From contig CM046000.1 in assembly GCA_025175895.1 (NCBI GenBank), forward strand, positions 35,562,720-35,626,719: a stretch of DNA of 64,000 nt, written 5' to 3'. The DNA comes from Wurfbainia villosa. Its lineage: Eukaryota > Streptophyta > Magnoliopsida > Zingiberales > Zingiberaceae. Under the pieces are notes generated by a model. That model had not been told where the DNA came from and ran no database searches. It saw only the letters and a program-made list of their open reading frames with translations. Each line of letters begins with the position of its first letter. The first letter of the stretch is position 1. Both the position numbers and the translations under genes were made by a program. Positions 1 through 11,174 of this stretch are shown piece after piece.

Positions 1-715
1 TACTACTAGGCCACCGAGCATATTCCACCACCTTCACGTATAAATCCCATTGAACTCCATCCTCGTCAACCAACACCTTCACCACAACCCCCTCCTTATC
101 ATATTCCCCAAACCCCTCTTTCTACCTCTTCAATACCTGATCTGCCAAATTCTCTATTTCTCAGCATTAAGGAGGTTAGTACCTAATTATCTTTATCTAC
201 TTATCATAATACTGATATCCATTTTTACAGGGGGTCACCAACATACATAATCTAAACAATCAATGGACGTAATACACTAATACTCTCAAAAAAGAATTAC
301 AAGAATGTCAAACCAGAGAGTTGGCATTACAACAATCTTCTCAAAGGCTTGAACGAGAATTACAAGCTACTTATATAAAAGCCCAAATTGACCGAGCAGA
401 ACTATCAACCCTTCACTTCCAAACTTCCCTTTTACAGAATACTTTGGATCATTTAAAAGCCCAACTGCTTCAAGAGGGAACTAGTACATCCCATGAAAAT
501 TCCTAGACCTCATCTGCCATCAATGATATGTTTCTAGATGAAGGATTTGATTTCCTTCAATGGGGCTTTCAAGACTGTATCAATCAGTTTAAGGCAGCAG
601 TCTATCCTCCTCTAGGGCACTCCACTAGCTTTTTAGACATAGGCAATACCATTGACCGCACTCCTCCTGATATACTATCTTTTCTATTCGCTCATAATGG
701 AAAAATATAATTTGT
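1..715 (+). pseudogene. decayed gene-like segment: Pro-rich exon plus coiled-coil exon
   Basis: Two open stretches suggest a decayed spliced gene that I do not recognise. The first, about 10-177, has no stop in one frame and is rich in Pro, Ser and Gln; it ends near AAGGAG followed by GTTAGT, which resembles a splice donor. A pyrimidine-rich stretch ending in TTTTTACAG (about 231) could be the acceptor. The second stretch, about 273-710, stays in one frame with a single TAG at 504-506. Its first part is Gln/Leu/Glu-rich with heptad-like spacing, suggesting a coiled coil, and its tail is hydrophobic and acidic. The gene would begin left of the window. It may instead be a fragment of an unrecognised transposon. 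Exon limits are inference. Confidence 0.3.
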
Positions 716-1182
716 GTTTATCATAATATTTGTAATACAATGCTTGACTTGTCTTTATTGCCTAGTTCTTCTAAAAACAAATCATAAATTTTACAAAGCT
801 TTAAACCAAGGGCACTAATGATTCACATTCTGTGGTCCCATTAACAAACCTCCCTTGATCATTCTTTAAGCAATAAGTACAAGGCACTTAAAATTTAACT
901 AATTGCGCTTTATGCCCTTTCTTATTATTTAAAGTAACATCCTTCAGAAATTAAGTCTAACTCATATCATTACTGCTCGGAAAATAAACCACTACTCGAC
1001 CAAGTTTCTATTTTCAAAAACAACCCTTCTCTTTCCACCAATACCATTATAAGAAATTTTTTGAGTCGCCTCCATCCGAGCCAATAAAATGACTTTTCAA
1101 CTTTAATTCTTCAACCCCCCTCGGTACCAACTCTAATCCTTAGGAACCCCTACTTGCCCCTTCATTTTACCCCTCTTTCCTT
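716..1182. other. non-coding flank, nothing recognised
   Basis: AT-rich single-copy-looking sequence between the exon-like segment and the TATA-bearing segment. I see no long frame, RNA gene or repeat. Confidence 0.4.
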
Positions 1183-1379
1183 CTATAAAAACCAAACCCC
1201 CAATCCTCCTTTCCCATCCTTACTTTCCTCCTTCCATGGCTTCTCCATCCCAACCGATTCTCATAAGCTCCAACACAAATTCTACCACTGACTCAAAGAC
1301 TCGCTCTGCAACAACTTCTGCATACTGCCCTCTACCCCTCACGGGTCCTCCTAATAAAGTAATCCCCGTCCGCACATGA
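1183..1379 (+). promoter_or_regulatory. possible promoter and short 5' coding start cut by GYP-H
   Basis: A TATA-like CTATAAAAACC lies at 1183-1193. About 45 bases further an ATG at 1236 in a good plant context (CCATGGCTTC) opens 47 codons rich in Ser, Thr and Pro, ending at TGA 1377-1379. Pro/Ser-rich coding potential continues in another frame to the retrotransposon edge at 1468. This looks like the 5' end of a gene broken by the GYP-H insertion, but chance cannot be excluded and no family is recognised. Confidence 0.22.
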
Positions 1380-1468
1380 CCCTTCCGCTCTCCATTTCCT
1401 TCCTTCGGCAACCGCCTATGGCGTTCTCCAACATCCCCACAACAACCCCAACCGATTCCTCCACCAAC

Positions 1469-2607
1469 TATAAGATATGGAGAAAACAATGGTTAGGACT
1501 CTAATTAAAACCTAATCTAGGTTTAAAGAATAGGAGTTAATTAAACCTAGGCTTGGTCTTATAGGTTAAAAATCCAATCGGCATTTTCAAACCCAACCTA
1601 TATTTCTACCCGACCTATTTTTTGAGTCATTTCTATCATTTTCTCTGCACGAGCATTTCCATCCGCGATCCTTCCTTCTTTATTTCTTTTCCCCATCGCG
1701 ACAACTCCCATTTCATGTTCTCTTCGTCTCCAAAGCAACCCATGACTGAAGCATTCCCTCTCCTCCTCGCTATTTTTTTTCTCGCAAGCCCCTTTTTTTT
1801 CTCGCGACCCCTCCGAAGTCTGCCTTTCCTTTTCTCTGCCAGCGACGACCGACACAGCCACCCTCTTTCTCTGTAAGAGACGACCGACCATAGTCGCCCC
1901 TTCGCTGCAAACGACAGTGATCGACCTTGATGGTGCCCACGGAGGAGCCGTAGTAGCGAGCTTGGGTCGGCGGCATCTGCAGCGTGTTTTGGTAGAAGGC
2001 AGGACTTCGATCTCGCTGTTTTCATTGGGTCACAACAAGCATTCAGGAGTGGCAAGTTCTGCCAGAGCAAGTGATGTGAGCCGGTGGACAAGGGATAAAG
2101 GGGGAGGGTCGCCGGTGAAGTTGAATTTAGGTATACCTCTCAGCTGCCCATTCCTTATTTTCCCTCGATCTTCGAAGGGATCCACTTGTGAACGCATTCC
2201 TTTTGTGATGGGCAGTAGGTTGAGCATGATTTTTCTGATGGACTAAGCGATTGGGGAGGAGAGCTGCCGAGGGGAGGTTCTATTGCTGGTATATATCTTG
2301 ATTCCCTTTGTATTCTTGCAGTCCATTTCGATTCTGTGTTGGTTGTGTGTTGGCTGTGATTTGGAGGGTTGCTTGACTGTGGTTTAGTGAGAATGGATTG
2401 ATATGGAGTGGAGTGCTCCAATTAGGGTGTTAGATCCCTAATTGGGTGTAACGGGAGTAGCTGTGCGGCTATTAACAAGGTTGTGCCAATTGTGAGAGAG
2501 TCAGGCGACAGGAACAAGGTCAGGCTTACTGTGAATGATGTCGTATCGGGCCACAAAGGGGCTGAGATGGCTGTGAGGTGGAGATAGATGTTTTAGAGGA
2601 TAGAGTT
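1469..2607 (+). repeat. GYP-H 5' LTR, segment 1
   Basis: Matches 53489-54630 of the 3' LTR with scattered substitutions and small indels, so the element is fairly old. It is interrupted after gagtt (2603-2607) by TRG-1. Small frames on either strand here are not conserved as protein. Confidence 0.88.
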
Positions 2608-3830
2608 TGTAGGGGATCGAATGGCTGGCTAGAGGGGGGTGAATAGCCCTCGAACGTTGGATGTCGGTATTTGCTCGTCTACAAAGAGATTAGCGCAACG
2701 AAAACAATAAAGCAAGACAAGCAAATAGAAATACAAGGAATCAAACGCTAACAAGATGGTGTAACGTGGTTCACGGCTACGCCGCTAATCCACGGTTCCC
2801 GATTCATCCTCGGTGAATCACTCTGCCAAAACCAATCCACTAATGGTCTCTCCTTTGCACCAAGCTAGGTGGAGGTAACCTTTACAACCAAGATCACTCT
2901 TCTTACAATAAGATTGAAGTAAAGACAAGTAAGAAGAGTTTAAAGCTTGTGGGGCACTAGGAAGATCACTTAGAGCATATGCATTAGCCTCTCAAAGGCT
3001 CACACCCTCTCTTTTTATAGAGAGGGCTGATTTCTTCCCGTTGGCCGCCACCAGTCGACTGCTGCCCTTGGCAGTCGACTGCCGTCACTACAAAGGCCTC
3101 CGAACACGTCGGATCCCGACCGTTGTAGTCCAAAGGAACACTTGGCAGTCGACTGATGGACCTCACCAGTCGACTGTTGCCTTCGTAGTCGACTGCCCAG
3201 TCAGCTACGAGCGGTTCTGTGCCCGCGACATCCTCTGGTAGTCGAATGCTGGGCATAAACCCATCAGTCGAATACCAGTCGAACTCACTCGCCTCAGAGC
3301 AGTCGACTGCCATTACATGGCAGTCGAATGGTTCCGTGTGAAACTCAAACTTAACATAAGTTTGAGCTTCCGGCGGTCGGGTAAACCTTAACCCTTGCGG
3401 TCAAGTCTCCGACACTCAGCCATTCAGCCAAGTTCACCTAATGAGCTACTTACATTTCACTCATTCTCTCATCTCACTCGAAGTCCCTCGCCGAAGCTCT
3501 CTTCGTTCGCGGCCACGTCCCTCGGCAGCATCAGGCGCACGACTCTGCAATGCTCCTTCGCGTCTCTTGCCTCCGAAGTCTGCTTCCTTGTCTTCACTTC
3601 AAGTCATCTTGTCCGGCGGTCCCTCGGATGCTCCAAGCGCACGACTTCCACAAAGTCATCCTTCACCGACTCAAGGACCGAGGTTGTGAGGGTGAACCCG
3701 CCAAGGCTCCATGTGCGAATTACTAAGTCCTGCAAGACTACAATGCACATATCAAATAACAATACCAACCTAACTTAAACCCTTTGCCACATACATCAAA
3801 ACCATATCATGGCAAGAGATTGCCCTAACA
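2608..3830 (-). repeat. TRG-1 3' LTR (left copy)
   Basis: Starts TGTAGGGGATCG and ends GCCCTAACA on the plus strand, so in the element's sense it runs TGTTAGGGC to CCCCTACA. The C-rich box lies at 2629-2644. It contains at least six AGTCGACT-type palindromes between 3050 and 3310, a region that differs from the right LTR although the rest is nearly identical. Confidence 0.92.
3011..3020 (-). promoter_or_regulatory. TATA box in TRG-1 left LTR
   Basis: Sense strand reads CTATAAAAAG, inside a short inverted repeat of GAGAGGG type. It fits a pol II promoter for an LTR transcript; the matching site in the right LTR is at 7305-7314. Confidence 0.55.
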
Positions 3831-3847
3831 ATCTCCCCCTTTTTGAT
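3831..3847 (-). other. TRG-1 polypurine tract
   Basis: Sense strand ATCAAAAAGGGGGAGAT directly abuts the 3' LTR. It primes plus-strand DNA synthesis. Further AGGGGGAG tracts at about 3944, 3978 and 4013 form the multiple-PPT pattern typical of Sireviruses. Confidence 0.85.
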
Positions 3848-5100
3848 GTGTGGCAATCCGTTTAAGTTAGGTAAAAACATTTGATATAAATTTCTAAGGT
3901 AAGAAAGCATGTAAACATAAACATGATATAACAACATGCAACTCCCCCTTAATCCATGAAACTCTCTCTATAAATTCTCCCCCTATCATAATTTACTTAA
4001 ACACAATTATTTCTCCCCCTTTGATACCATCAAAAAGATTAATACTAAGTTATAAACCCATGGCATCAAGTCTAATAGAGGGAAAATACCAAAAACATGT
4101 TCAAAATCTGAAATCAGAAAATACTAGACTATTTTTCAGGTGAAGCGATCATGCTATCAAGTATGGCGATCGTGGCACAATGAGGTTTCAAATTTGATTT
4201 TTGGGCGAATTTTAGAAATGCATTAAAAATTCTAGAAAATTCAAAAAATCATGAAATTTGGGGAACCTATTTATTGTAAGATTCTTTATCAGTGAAAATT
4301 AGTTTTTCATGAAAAGGCATTATATTTCCAGAGATTTGACAAAAATCCAAAAGATTTAAAAACCACTAGGTTGTTGATCATTCTAGTATCAAGTTTAACA
4401 CCTAGTTTTGCATCCAATTGTTTCAAAACATGAATACATAGATTTTAAAGTAAGAAATTGTTTTGAAAACATATGAAATATCCAACCATGATCTTTGGGC
4501 AATATGTCTATGAATTAAACATAAGCCTTCCCCATGATTGGTCTATTATTGCTATTTTGATACTTTAAATGACCATCTAAATGCCATAGGCATTAGTGGA
4601 CATTTGTATCATCCTAACATCTCACCCATGCTAAGTTTTCAATCAAAGTAGCCTATGGTGAGTGTGAGATGCATCCTAGAGGTATTTGTATATACTTAAC
4701 CATTATATTCATGCAATTATATCAAGGTTAAGTATCATCCTAACAATTCACATGATCATAAAGATATATATGACTTAATTTTACATTATGATCATGAAAC
4801 ACATGTATTCATTGAATTGTTATCATGCATTAGGTATTATGTCATGATAATAAGCAAAATATCACCTAAGGCATGATTTAAACCCTATTTCTTATGATGA
4901 TGTGCCAAATATCAAAATCATAAATCATGATTGCAAACATGTGTAACAATTACATCAATTATCATGATTTAAGCATTATTATTTATTTATAGGCACGTTA
5001 TCATCACCTAACACTATTTAAAAATGTTGTCCCGCCATCCTAAGTCAACCAAAGATATGATATAGGTCAATTCCATATTGTTGACTACCCTAGGGTTTTC
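3848..5100 (-). other. TRG-1 3' untranslated region, no gene
   Basis: About 1.25 kb of AT-rich sequence between the gag stop and the polypurine tract, in place of pol. It contains the inverted repeat CATCTCAC (4618-4625) / GTGAGATG (4664-4671) found in all Sirevirus-lineage elements here that have internal DNA, and several PPT-like tracts. It is closely conserved with TRG-2 (about 23900-24560). Confidence 0.75.
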
Positions 5101-6839
5101 CTAACCCTTAAGGATGGAATTTGGAACCCAAAATAGATTCTTGCCTATGGGGTTCACTAGAAATTCCTTAGGAATCCATTTCCTAGCAATTACTTTCTTC
5201 TTATCTTGTCCCCTAGCAATTAGGCATTTGTAGGCCTTTTCATTTTTCTTTTCTTTATAACCTAGGCCTTTCTTATTGAAACTAGCTCTTTGGCTCCCTA
5301 TAATCATGTTCAAGGTGTTTGAGCCAATTGTAAACTTTTCTAGGGCTTTGGTTAAATAATCTACTTTCTCTCTTAAAGCCCTATTTTCCTCTATGCATGC
5401 ATCATTAACATCAAAAGGCATATAGTTATCATGTGAGCATGCATCATTTAAGCTAGAAGAAATATTATCATTTGAGCATGCTTTTTCTAGCTTATTTTCT
5501 AAGTCCTTAATTTGATCTAGCATGCTTTTGTTCTTCTTCTTAGCTCTAAATAAATCCTTAGTTAAGCTAGAAATCATGGAAACTATTTTCTTAGGAGTTA
5601 GATTCGTTACCATAGTTCCATGTCCTCTTCTTCTTCTTCGGATGAGGAGGATGATGATGTGGAGGAGACTCCCCCTTCATTTGAGCTCTCTCCACTTGAG
5701 CTTGATCCTTCATTTTCGGTGGAGGAGCAATCCAAGTCATCAAAGGCCATTAAGGCCAGATTGGTGACAAAGGCATTCTCCTCTTCTGATGATGATGAAG
5801 AGGATGAGGATGGATCATCCCAAGTCCTTGCCTTGAGAGCTTTGGCCTTTCTCTTTTCCTTTGTCTTCTTCTCCTCTTTCTTCTTGCTCCCCTTTTTCTT
5901 CTTCTTTTCTTCTTTCTTCTTCCTCTCTTCTTTGCTCTTGTTTAGGAGAGGACAATTGTCCCTTATGTGTCCCTCTCCTTGGCAATTGTAGCAAATGATT
6001 TTCCCCCTTGGTCTTCTACTCCTATCATTGGATTCATTAAAATGAAAACCCTTTAAAGCATGCCTTACCCTTCTTACCATATACGCTTCTTCCGTGCTAT
6101 CCATGGAGGAGGAGGAAGAGGCTTCATCATCATCGGAGGAGGGGATCTCTATCTTCTTCTTCCCCTTATTTGCCATCAATGCTACTCCCCTTGAAGGTTG
6201 GATTCTAGGCTCTTCTTGTATACCTTCAAGCCTCGTTTCGTGGAGTTCTATTGTTGAGAAGAACTCCTCCAAGGTGCTCACTTCTAAATTCTTATAGATA
6301 TAGAAGGAGTCCACCATGGAGCTCCACTTTGAGGACCGGGGAAAGGCATCTATGACCTTCATTACCATATCCCGGTTGGAGAGCTTTTCACCTACACTTG
6401 TTAAACCGGTTAGTATTTCCTTAAACCTAGAGTGTAGGGATTTTACCTTCTCTCCCTTTTCAAGTTTGATATTGGACAATTGGGAGCGAAGAACATCTCT
6501 CCTTGCTAGCTTTGCCTCGGATGTGCCTTCATGGATTTCTATTAGTTTCTCCCACATTTCCTTGGCACTAGCACACTCTCCTATCCTATTGACTTCTTGT
6601 TGAGGGAGGACATTGTATAGGTGGTGCTTGGCCTTTGAATTTGCCAAATATTCTTCTCTTTGCCTCTTGCTCCACCTTGATTTCTCCAATGGCTCCCCAT
6701 TTTCGTTCCTGGGCAACTCAAAACCGTTTTCCATTATTAAAAGGATTTCAAAGTCGGTTTCGAAGAATGCCTCCATTCGCTTCTTCCACCAAGCGAATTC
6801 GCCGTCGAACTTCGGTGGGTTGATGTTTGAGCTGGCCAT
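5101..6839 (-). pseudogene. gag: TRG-1 gag, frameshifted
   Basis: Capsid/nucleocapsid protein, which would assemble virus-like particles in the cytoplasm. The frame starts at ATG 6839 and runs 410 codons; a second frame (5613 to 5101) continues it. Comparison with intact TRG-2 gag shows one lost T in a GTTTCC run near 5610, moving the end out of frame. Visible: N-terminal UBN2-like gag domain (about residues 10-215), a CCHC knuckle CYNCQGEGHIRDNC near residue 282 that is intact, a Lys/Glu-rich stretch, Ser/acid-rich low complexity, then a Lys-rich coiled-coil region and a WVP-containing tail. The start is chosen because it matches TRG-2. The family is clear; inactivity of the full-length protein is inferred. 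Confidence 0.85.
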
Positions 6840-6887
6840 TTTGAATGTTGCTTGTTGTGGCGGTTAGTCCTCGACAAGCTTTCCTTT

Positions 6888-6899
6888 ACTCTGATACCA
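6888..6899 (-). other. TRG-1 primer binding site
   Basis: Sense TGGTATCAGAGT (canonical TGGTATCAGAGC with the last base changed), two bases from the 5' LTR at 6902. It matches the 3' end of plant initiator tRNA-Met. The leader from here to the gag ATG is only about 50 bases, far shorter than in SIRE-3. Confidence 0.8.
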
Positions 6900-6901
6900 C
6901 T

Positions 6902-8126
6902 TGTAGGGGATCGAACGGCCGGCTAGAGGGGGGTGAATAGCCCTCGAACGTTGGATGTCGGTATTTGCTCGTCTACAAAGAGATTAGTGCAACAGAAACA
7001 ATAAAGCAAGACAAGCAAATAGAAATAAAAGGAATCAAACGCTAACAAGATGGTGTAACGTGGTTCACGGCTACGCTGCTAATCCACGGTTCCCGATTCA
7101 TCCTCGGTGAATCACTCCACCAAAACTAATCCACTAATGGTCTCTCCTTTGCACAAAGCTAGGTGGAGGTAACCTTTACAACCAAGATCACTCTTCTTAC
7201 AATAAGATTGAAGTAAAGACAAGTAAGAAGAGTTTAAAGCTTGTGGAGCACTAGGAAGATCACTTAGAGCATATACATTAGCCTCTCAAAGGCTCACACC
7301 CGCTCTTTTTATAGAGAGGGCTGATTTCTTCCCGTTGGCCGCCACCAGTCGACTGCTGCCCTTGGCAGTCGACTGTCGTCACTACAACAGCCTCCAAACA
7401 CATCGGATCCCGACCATTGTAGTCCAACGGAACACTTGGAAGTCGACTGATGGACCTCACCACTCGACTGCTGCCTCCGTAGTCGACTGCCCAATCGGCT
7501 ACGAGCGATTCTGTGCCCGTGACATCCTCTCGCGATCGCCATTCCATATAATGATCACGGGCATAAACCCATCAAATAAAATACGAACTCACTCGACGAA
7601 ATGATTGCCATTACATGGCGATCATCGTTCCGTCTGAAACTCAAACTTAACATAAGTTTGAGCTTCCGGCGGTCGGGTAAACCTTAACCCATGCGGTCAA
7701 GTCTTCGACACTCAGCGATTCAGCCAAGTTCACCTAATGAGCTACTTACATTTCACTCATTCTCTCATCTCACTCGAAGTCCCTCGCCGAAGCTCTCTTC
7801 GTTCGCGGCCAGGTCCCTCGGCAGCATCAGGCGCACGGCTCTGCAATGCTCCTTCGCGTCTCTTGCCTCCGAAGTCTGCTTCCTTGGATTCACTTCAAGT
7901 CATCTCGTCCGGCGGTCCCTCGGATGCTCCAAGCGCACGGCTTCCGCAAAGTCATCCTTCACCGACTCAAGGACCGAGGTTGTGAGGGTGAACCCGCCAA
8001 GGCTCCATGTGCGAATTACTAAGTCCTGCAAGACTCCAATGCACATATCAAATAACAATACCAACCTAACTTAAACCCTTTGCCACACACATCAAAACCT
8101 TATCATGGCAAGAGATTTCCCTAACA
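6902..8126 (-). repeat. TRG-1 5' LTR (right copy)
   Basis: Nearly identical to the left LTR outside about 7528-7640, where AGTCGA-type motifs of the left copy are replaced by GATC-rich sequence. TATA box (sense CTATAAAAAG) at 7305-7314. C-rich box at 6922-6937. The LTR ends at 8126, followed by the duplication gagtt. Confidence 0.92.
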
Positions 8127-8842
8127 GAGTTGTGGTCGGCAGTAAACAGGGGTGCTGTCAGCTGTAAATTGGGGGTTGTGAATGGCTATGATGCTATGTT
8201 TATGCCTTGTATTAGAGCTGTGAGGTGATGAATTGGCCTTGGATGATTTGGGGGATTTCCTAATTCATATTCGAAAAAAAGGATGCGACTATAGGAACGA
8301 TATAGCAGTAAATTATATATTGTCGTATGCTTGAACATAACCACAATGTTTGATATGTGCAGGACATGGATACGAGATAGGTCCGCGGGCATGAGAGCTT
8401 TATTATTACGAGCATTACAGTAGGTGGGTAATTTCCTACCCTGGTTAGGTAGATGTAATTACATTCAGATTTAGTCATAGATATAAGCATGTTAGGTGTT
8501 TATATTATCTTGAACCTGCACTTATTTATCTTATGCTTGATACTTGTCGTTGGCTATATTTGCTCAAAGGTTGATATCACATTTTCCTTTATAATGATTT
8601 AGGAGTTATAGATGTGATGTAAGTATATCTATAAATGTTTAGTAGGGTATAGATGTTCGAGTACGGATGATAACATGATTTGTAAATTAGGTAAAAGTTC
8701 ATCCGTGGGTAGGTAATGCCCTAAATATAGGATTTATTCCAATACCCATATGTTGCATACTTATTGCCAACCATGTGTTGTATAATGGTTATGTGAAGGG
8801 TGATTAGTGTGTCGCTACGGACCGGTGGTCCTAGCTTATTAT

Positions 8843-9006
8843 GATCAGTTGAGTACGACTCTCTACAGGATAGAAAGTGCGTCGATCAGTTGAGTACGAC
8901 TCTCTACAGGATAGAGAGTCCGTCGATTAGTTGAGTATGACTCTCTACAGGATAGAGAGTGTATTGATCAGATGGGTAAGACTCTCTGTTGAACAGAGAG
9001 TCTTTG
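8843..9006 (+). repeat. 41-bp tandem array (4 units) in GYP-H LTR
   Basis: Units start at 8843, 8884, 8925 and 8966 with GATCAGTTGAGTA or a variant. Each holds GACTCTC...GAGAGTC arms around about 9 bases, a small hairpin. The 3' LTR shows the first unit (from 55343) before SIRE-3 cuts it. Confidence 0.9.
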
Positions 9007-9475
9007 GTAGATGTCGGTATGTGTGACAGTACATTCATGTCATTTGCATGTATTCTGATGACATAGTCTCCCTTGGGGTTGAGAGAGTTGTCAGTCATCC
9101 TGCCTCCCAGGTTACTCCCCGAGGAGTAGCTGGTGTGAGGGCAAAGCATTTGTTGGGCCGCATCTACCACTATATATGGTGGTAGTTGGAGTGTGTGGAG
9201 TTGTCCTGGGTGCGTGGCACTCGACCACTCATTGGTAGTGTTAGTCGGAGTGGCCAGCAGTAGGGACCCCCATTGTGTAGCGAGCTCTTTACGCTCATAT
9301 GCTACTTGATCATACTGCCCACTCGGCCACTCTAGAGCGGTGGTTGGTGTTGAGTTGGGACAGTTGTCATGTCGTGCCACCTAGGCCACACTGGGGTCGT
9401 GGTAGAGAGTAGGGGTGCGCAGGCATGACCATGCATGCTGCATTGTCGTATCTTATGGCGCTTTGCATATTTTCA

Positions 9476-9586
9476 TATATATACATATATGCATGTATAT
9501 ATATATATCTCTGGTTGTGATTAATATATATATAGATACAGTCTATATATATATATATGGTTGTGATTAATATATATATAGATACA

Positions 9587-9632
<46 letters not shown>
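9476..9632. repeat. AT-rich microsatellite with 46-bp duplication
   Basis: A pure (AT)21 run at 9591-9632 is preceded by two tandem 46-bp units (9513-9558 and 9559-9604, starting GGTTGTGATTAATATA). Likely replication slippage within the old LTR. Confidence 0.9.
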
Positions 9633-9634
<2 letters not shown>

Positions 9635-10117
9635 TTATTGTGATGTTGCATTTGATTGTACTATGCTTGCTGCATTTAGTTGTACATCATATTCATGCAT
9701 GCTTCTTGCATCTGTTATACGGTTGTGTCAGATACCTATATACTTGTTGGATAGACCATTAGATACCCTTGACCTGTATCATGAGTATATTGTGAGTTAG
9801 TATTACTCTTCTTGTTATATATGTTGGATATATGCTCAGGTTGGATCAGAGTAGCATAGCAAACTTTCAGGTATGTCTGCATTATATATTGTTCATTTGG
9901 TTAAACAGTATATGCATGTATTTATATACTGTGTTGGTATACCTATTGTATCTCTAGGTTATGATGTTGAATTACATGTGATATTTGATATATACATGTT
10001 TTTCCTATTACCTACTGAGTTATACTCACCACCATGGACCTTGGGTTTTTCTGTCACCCAGGTAACAGATAGAAGTATTTGTGACGCCTTGGAGCACCGC
10101 TGGTTGACATCTCATCT

Positions 10118-11174
10118 TGTTGGATCGAGAAGCGTCGCTAGAGGGGGGGTGAATAGCGATCGTAAATCTTTTTGATGTTTCGTTCGAGTAGACAATTAAA
10201 CGAGTAAGAGCAGAGAAAAATAAAGGAACATGTTTATTTTTACTTGGTTCACAACCCAGCGGTTGCTACTCCAAGGCCCTATCGGTCCTAGACCGTGTAC
10301 GGAGGGCAAAGCACTATAACGTCTCCTCCTCGTTGGAGGTAGGAGACAATGATCACAAAAACAGAATGTACGAGGATGAGGAAACAAGCCTACCTCACCT
10401 CGTTATGATTAAAATAAAGAATACTATAAAAATAATTACTTGCTACTACTGTCGACGAAGGAGATTTGAACTTGTCATCGCGTCGGCGTTATGACGGCGT
10501 TGGAGCGTTGGCGTTGTAGGAGCACTTGATGAATAAACTTGATGATGCTTGGAGTTGGAATCCTCCCCTCCTTTTATAGATTTTGGCCTCTGAATATGTC
10601 TCCTCTTTTTTCGGAACAGATCATGAAGTTGTCCAAATTTTATCGCGAAGTGGCCGCGTCAAACCTTATCCGTTTTGACCTAGCACAAAGGCTGATTCGT
10701 CGCCATCACGATCGATGCCCATCACCGATCGATGAGCATCACGATCGCTTGATGTCCGAATGATCCGCCACCGCCACTTTCCTGCAGTAAGAGGTTAGCT
10801 CGGAAAATGATAAATGCGACGGTTTTTGACCATCCGATCTCGACCTAGACCTTCCACGGGAAGTCTTAATCAGATCGCCACCTACGGTCGTCCCCGTAAA
10901 GAGGACACGACCTTACAATCTCTCACTCACACGAGCTTACCTCGATAGTAGCTCTCGCTTTCGGCCTTCCACTCGATTCCTTCGGCTCCCTCCGAAGTCA
11001 CTCGAGTGTCGCCCGACCACCGCAGCTTCCTCTGGGTGTCGCTAGCCTTCAACTCCTGCTTTAGCACTTTTCTGCACACTTGATTTAGCTCGTTAGATAA
11101 CGATGTAAACTTAACTTTGTGTCTTTGCCATAATCAAAACACAGGTTCGATTATCTAGTGCCCCTGCACCAACA
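10118..11174 (-). repeat. SIRE-1 3' LTR (left copy)
   Basis: Plus strand runs TGTTGGATCGAG to GCACCAACA. C-rich box at about 10136-10153. The block 10705-10775 differs sharply from the right LTR while the flanks are nearly identical. Confidence 0.92.
10570..10579 (-). promoter_or_regulatory. TATA box in SIRE-1 left LTR
   Basis: Sense CTATAAAAGG, the same core as in SIRE-3 (56001-56010). The right LTR copy is at 28266-28275. Confidence 0.6.

Larger units (their letters stand above)
2608..8126 (-). mobile_element. TRG-1: gag-only LTR element (TR-GAG type), Sirevirus lineage
   Basis: Flanked by the duplication gagtt (2603-2607 and 8127-8131); the empty site is visible in the other GYP-H LTR at 54626-54630. 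LTRs of about 1.22 kb (2608-3830 and 6902-8126) enclose about 3.07 kb holding a single gag gene on the minus strand, with no protease, integrase, RT or RNase H. A tRNA-iMet primer site and a purine tract sit at the expected inner edges, so it can be a substrate for reverse transcription but would need enzymes in trans. Non-autonomous elements with only gag between LTRs are known in plants as TR-GAG. It is a close relative of TRG-2. Confidence 0.92.
8127..10117 (+). repeat. GYP-H 5' LTR, segment 2
   Basis: Continues the LTR after TRG-1 and matches 54626-55385. It contains the 41-bp tandem array and an AT microsatellite, and is cut at 10117 by SIRE-1 after the target site catct (10113-10117). 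I see no coding capacity. Confidence 0.85.

Noticed and set aside
1598..2246. Overlapping frames in the first part of the GYP-H LTR (and 53580-54350)
   Set aside because: Frames on both strands and not preserved between the two LTRs, where indels and stops differ.
3050..3330. CRISPR-like array of CAGTCGACTG repeats
   Set aside because: Repeats are 10 bases, palindromic and unevenly spaced, inside an LTR of a plant retrotransposon.
5607..6000. Ser/Glu-rich frames opposite the TRG gags (also 24979-25446)
   Set aside because: Antisense shadows of the low-complexity Ser/Lys/Glu regions of Gag.
9476..9632. Origin or matrix attachment site in the AT run
   Set aside because: A plain microsatellite with local duplication; nothing further supports a function.
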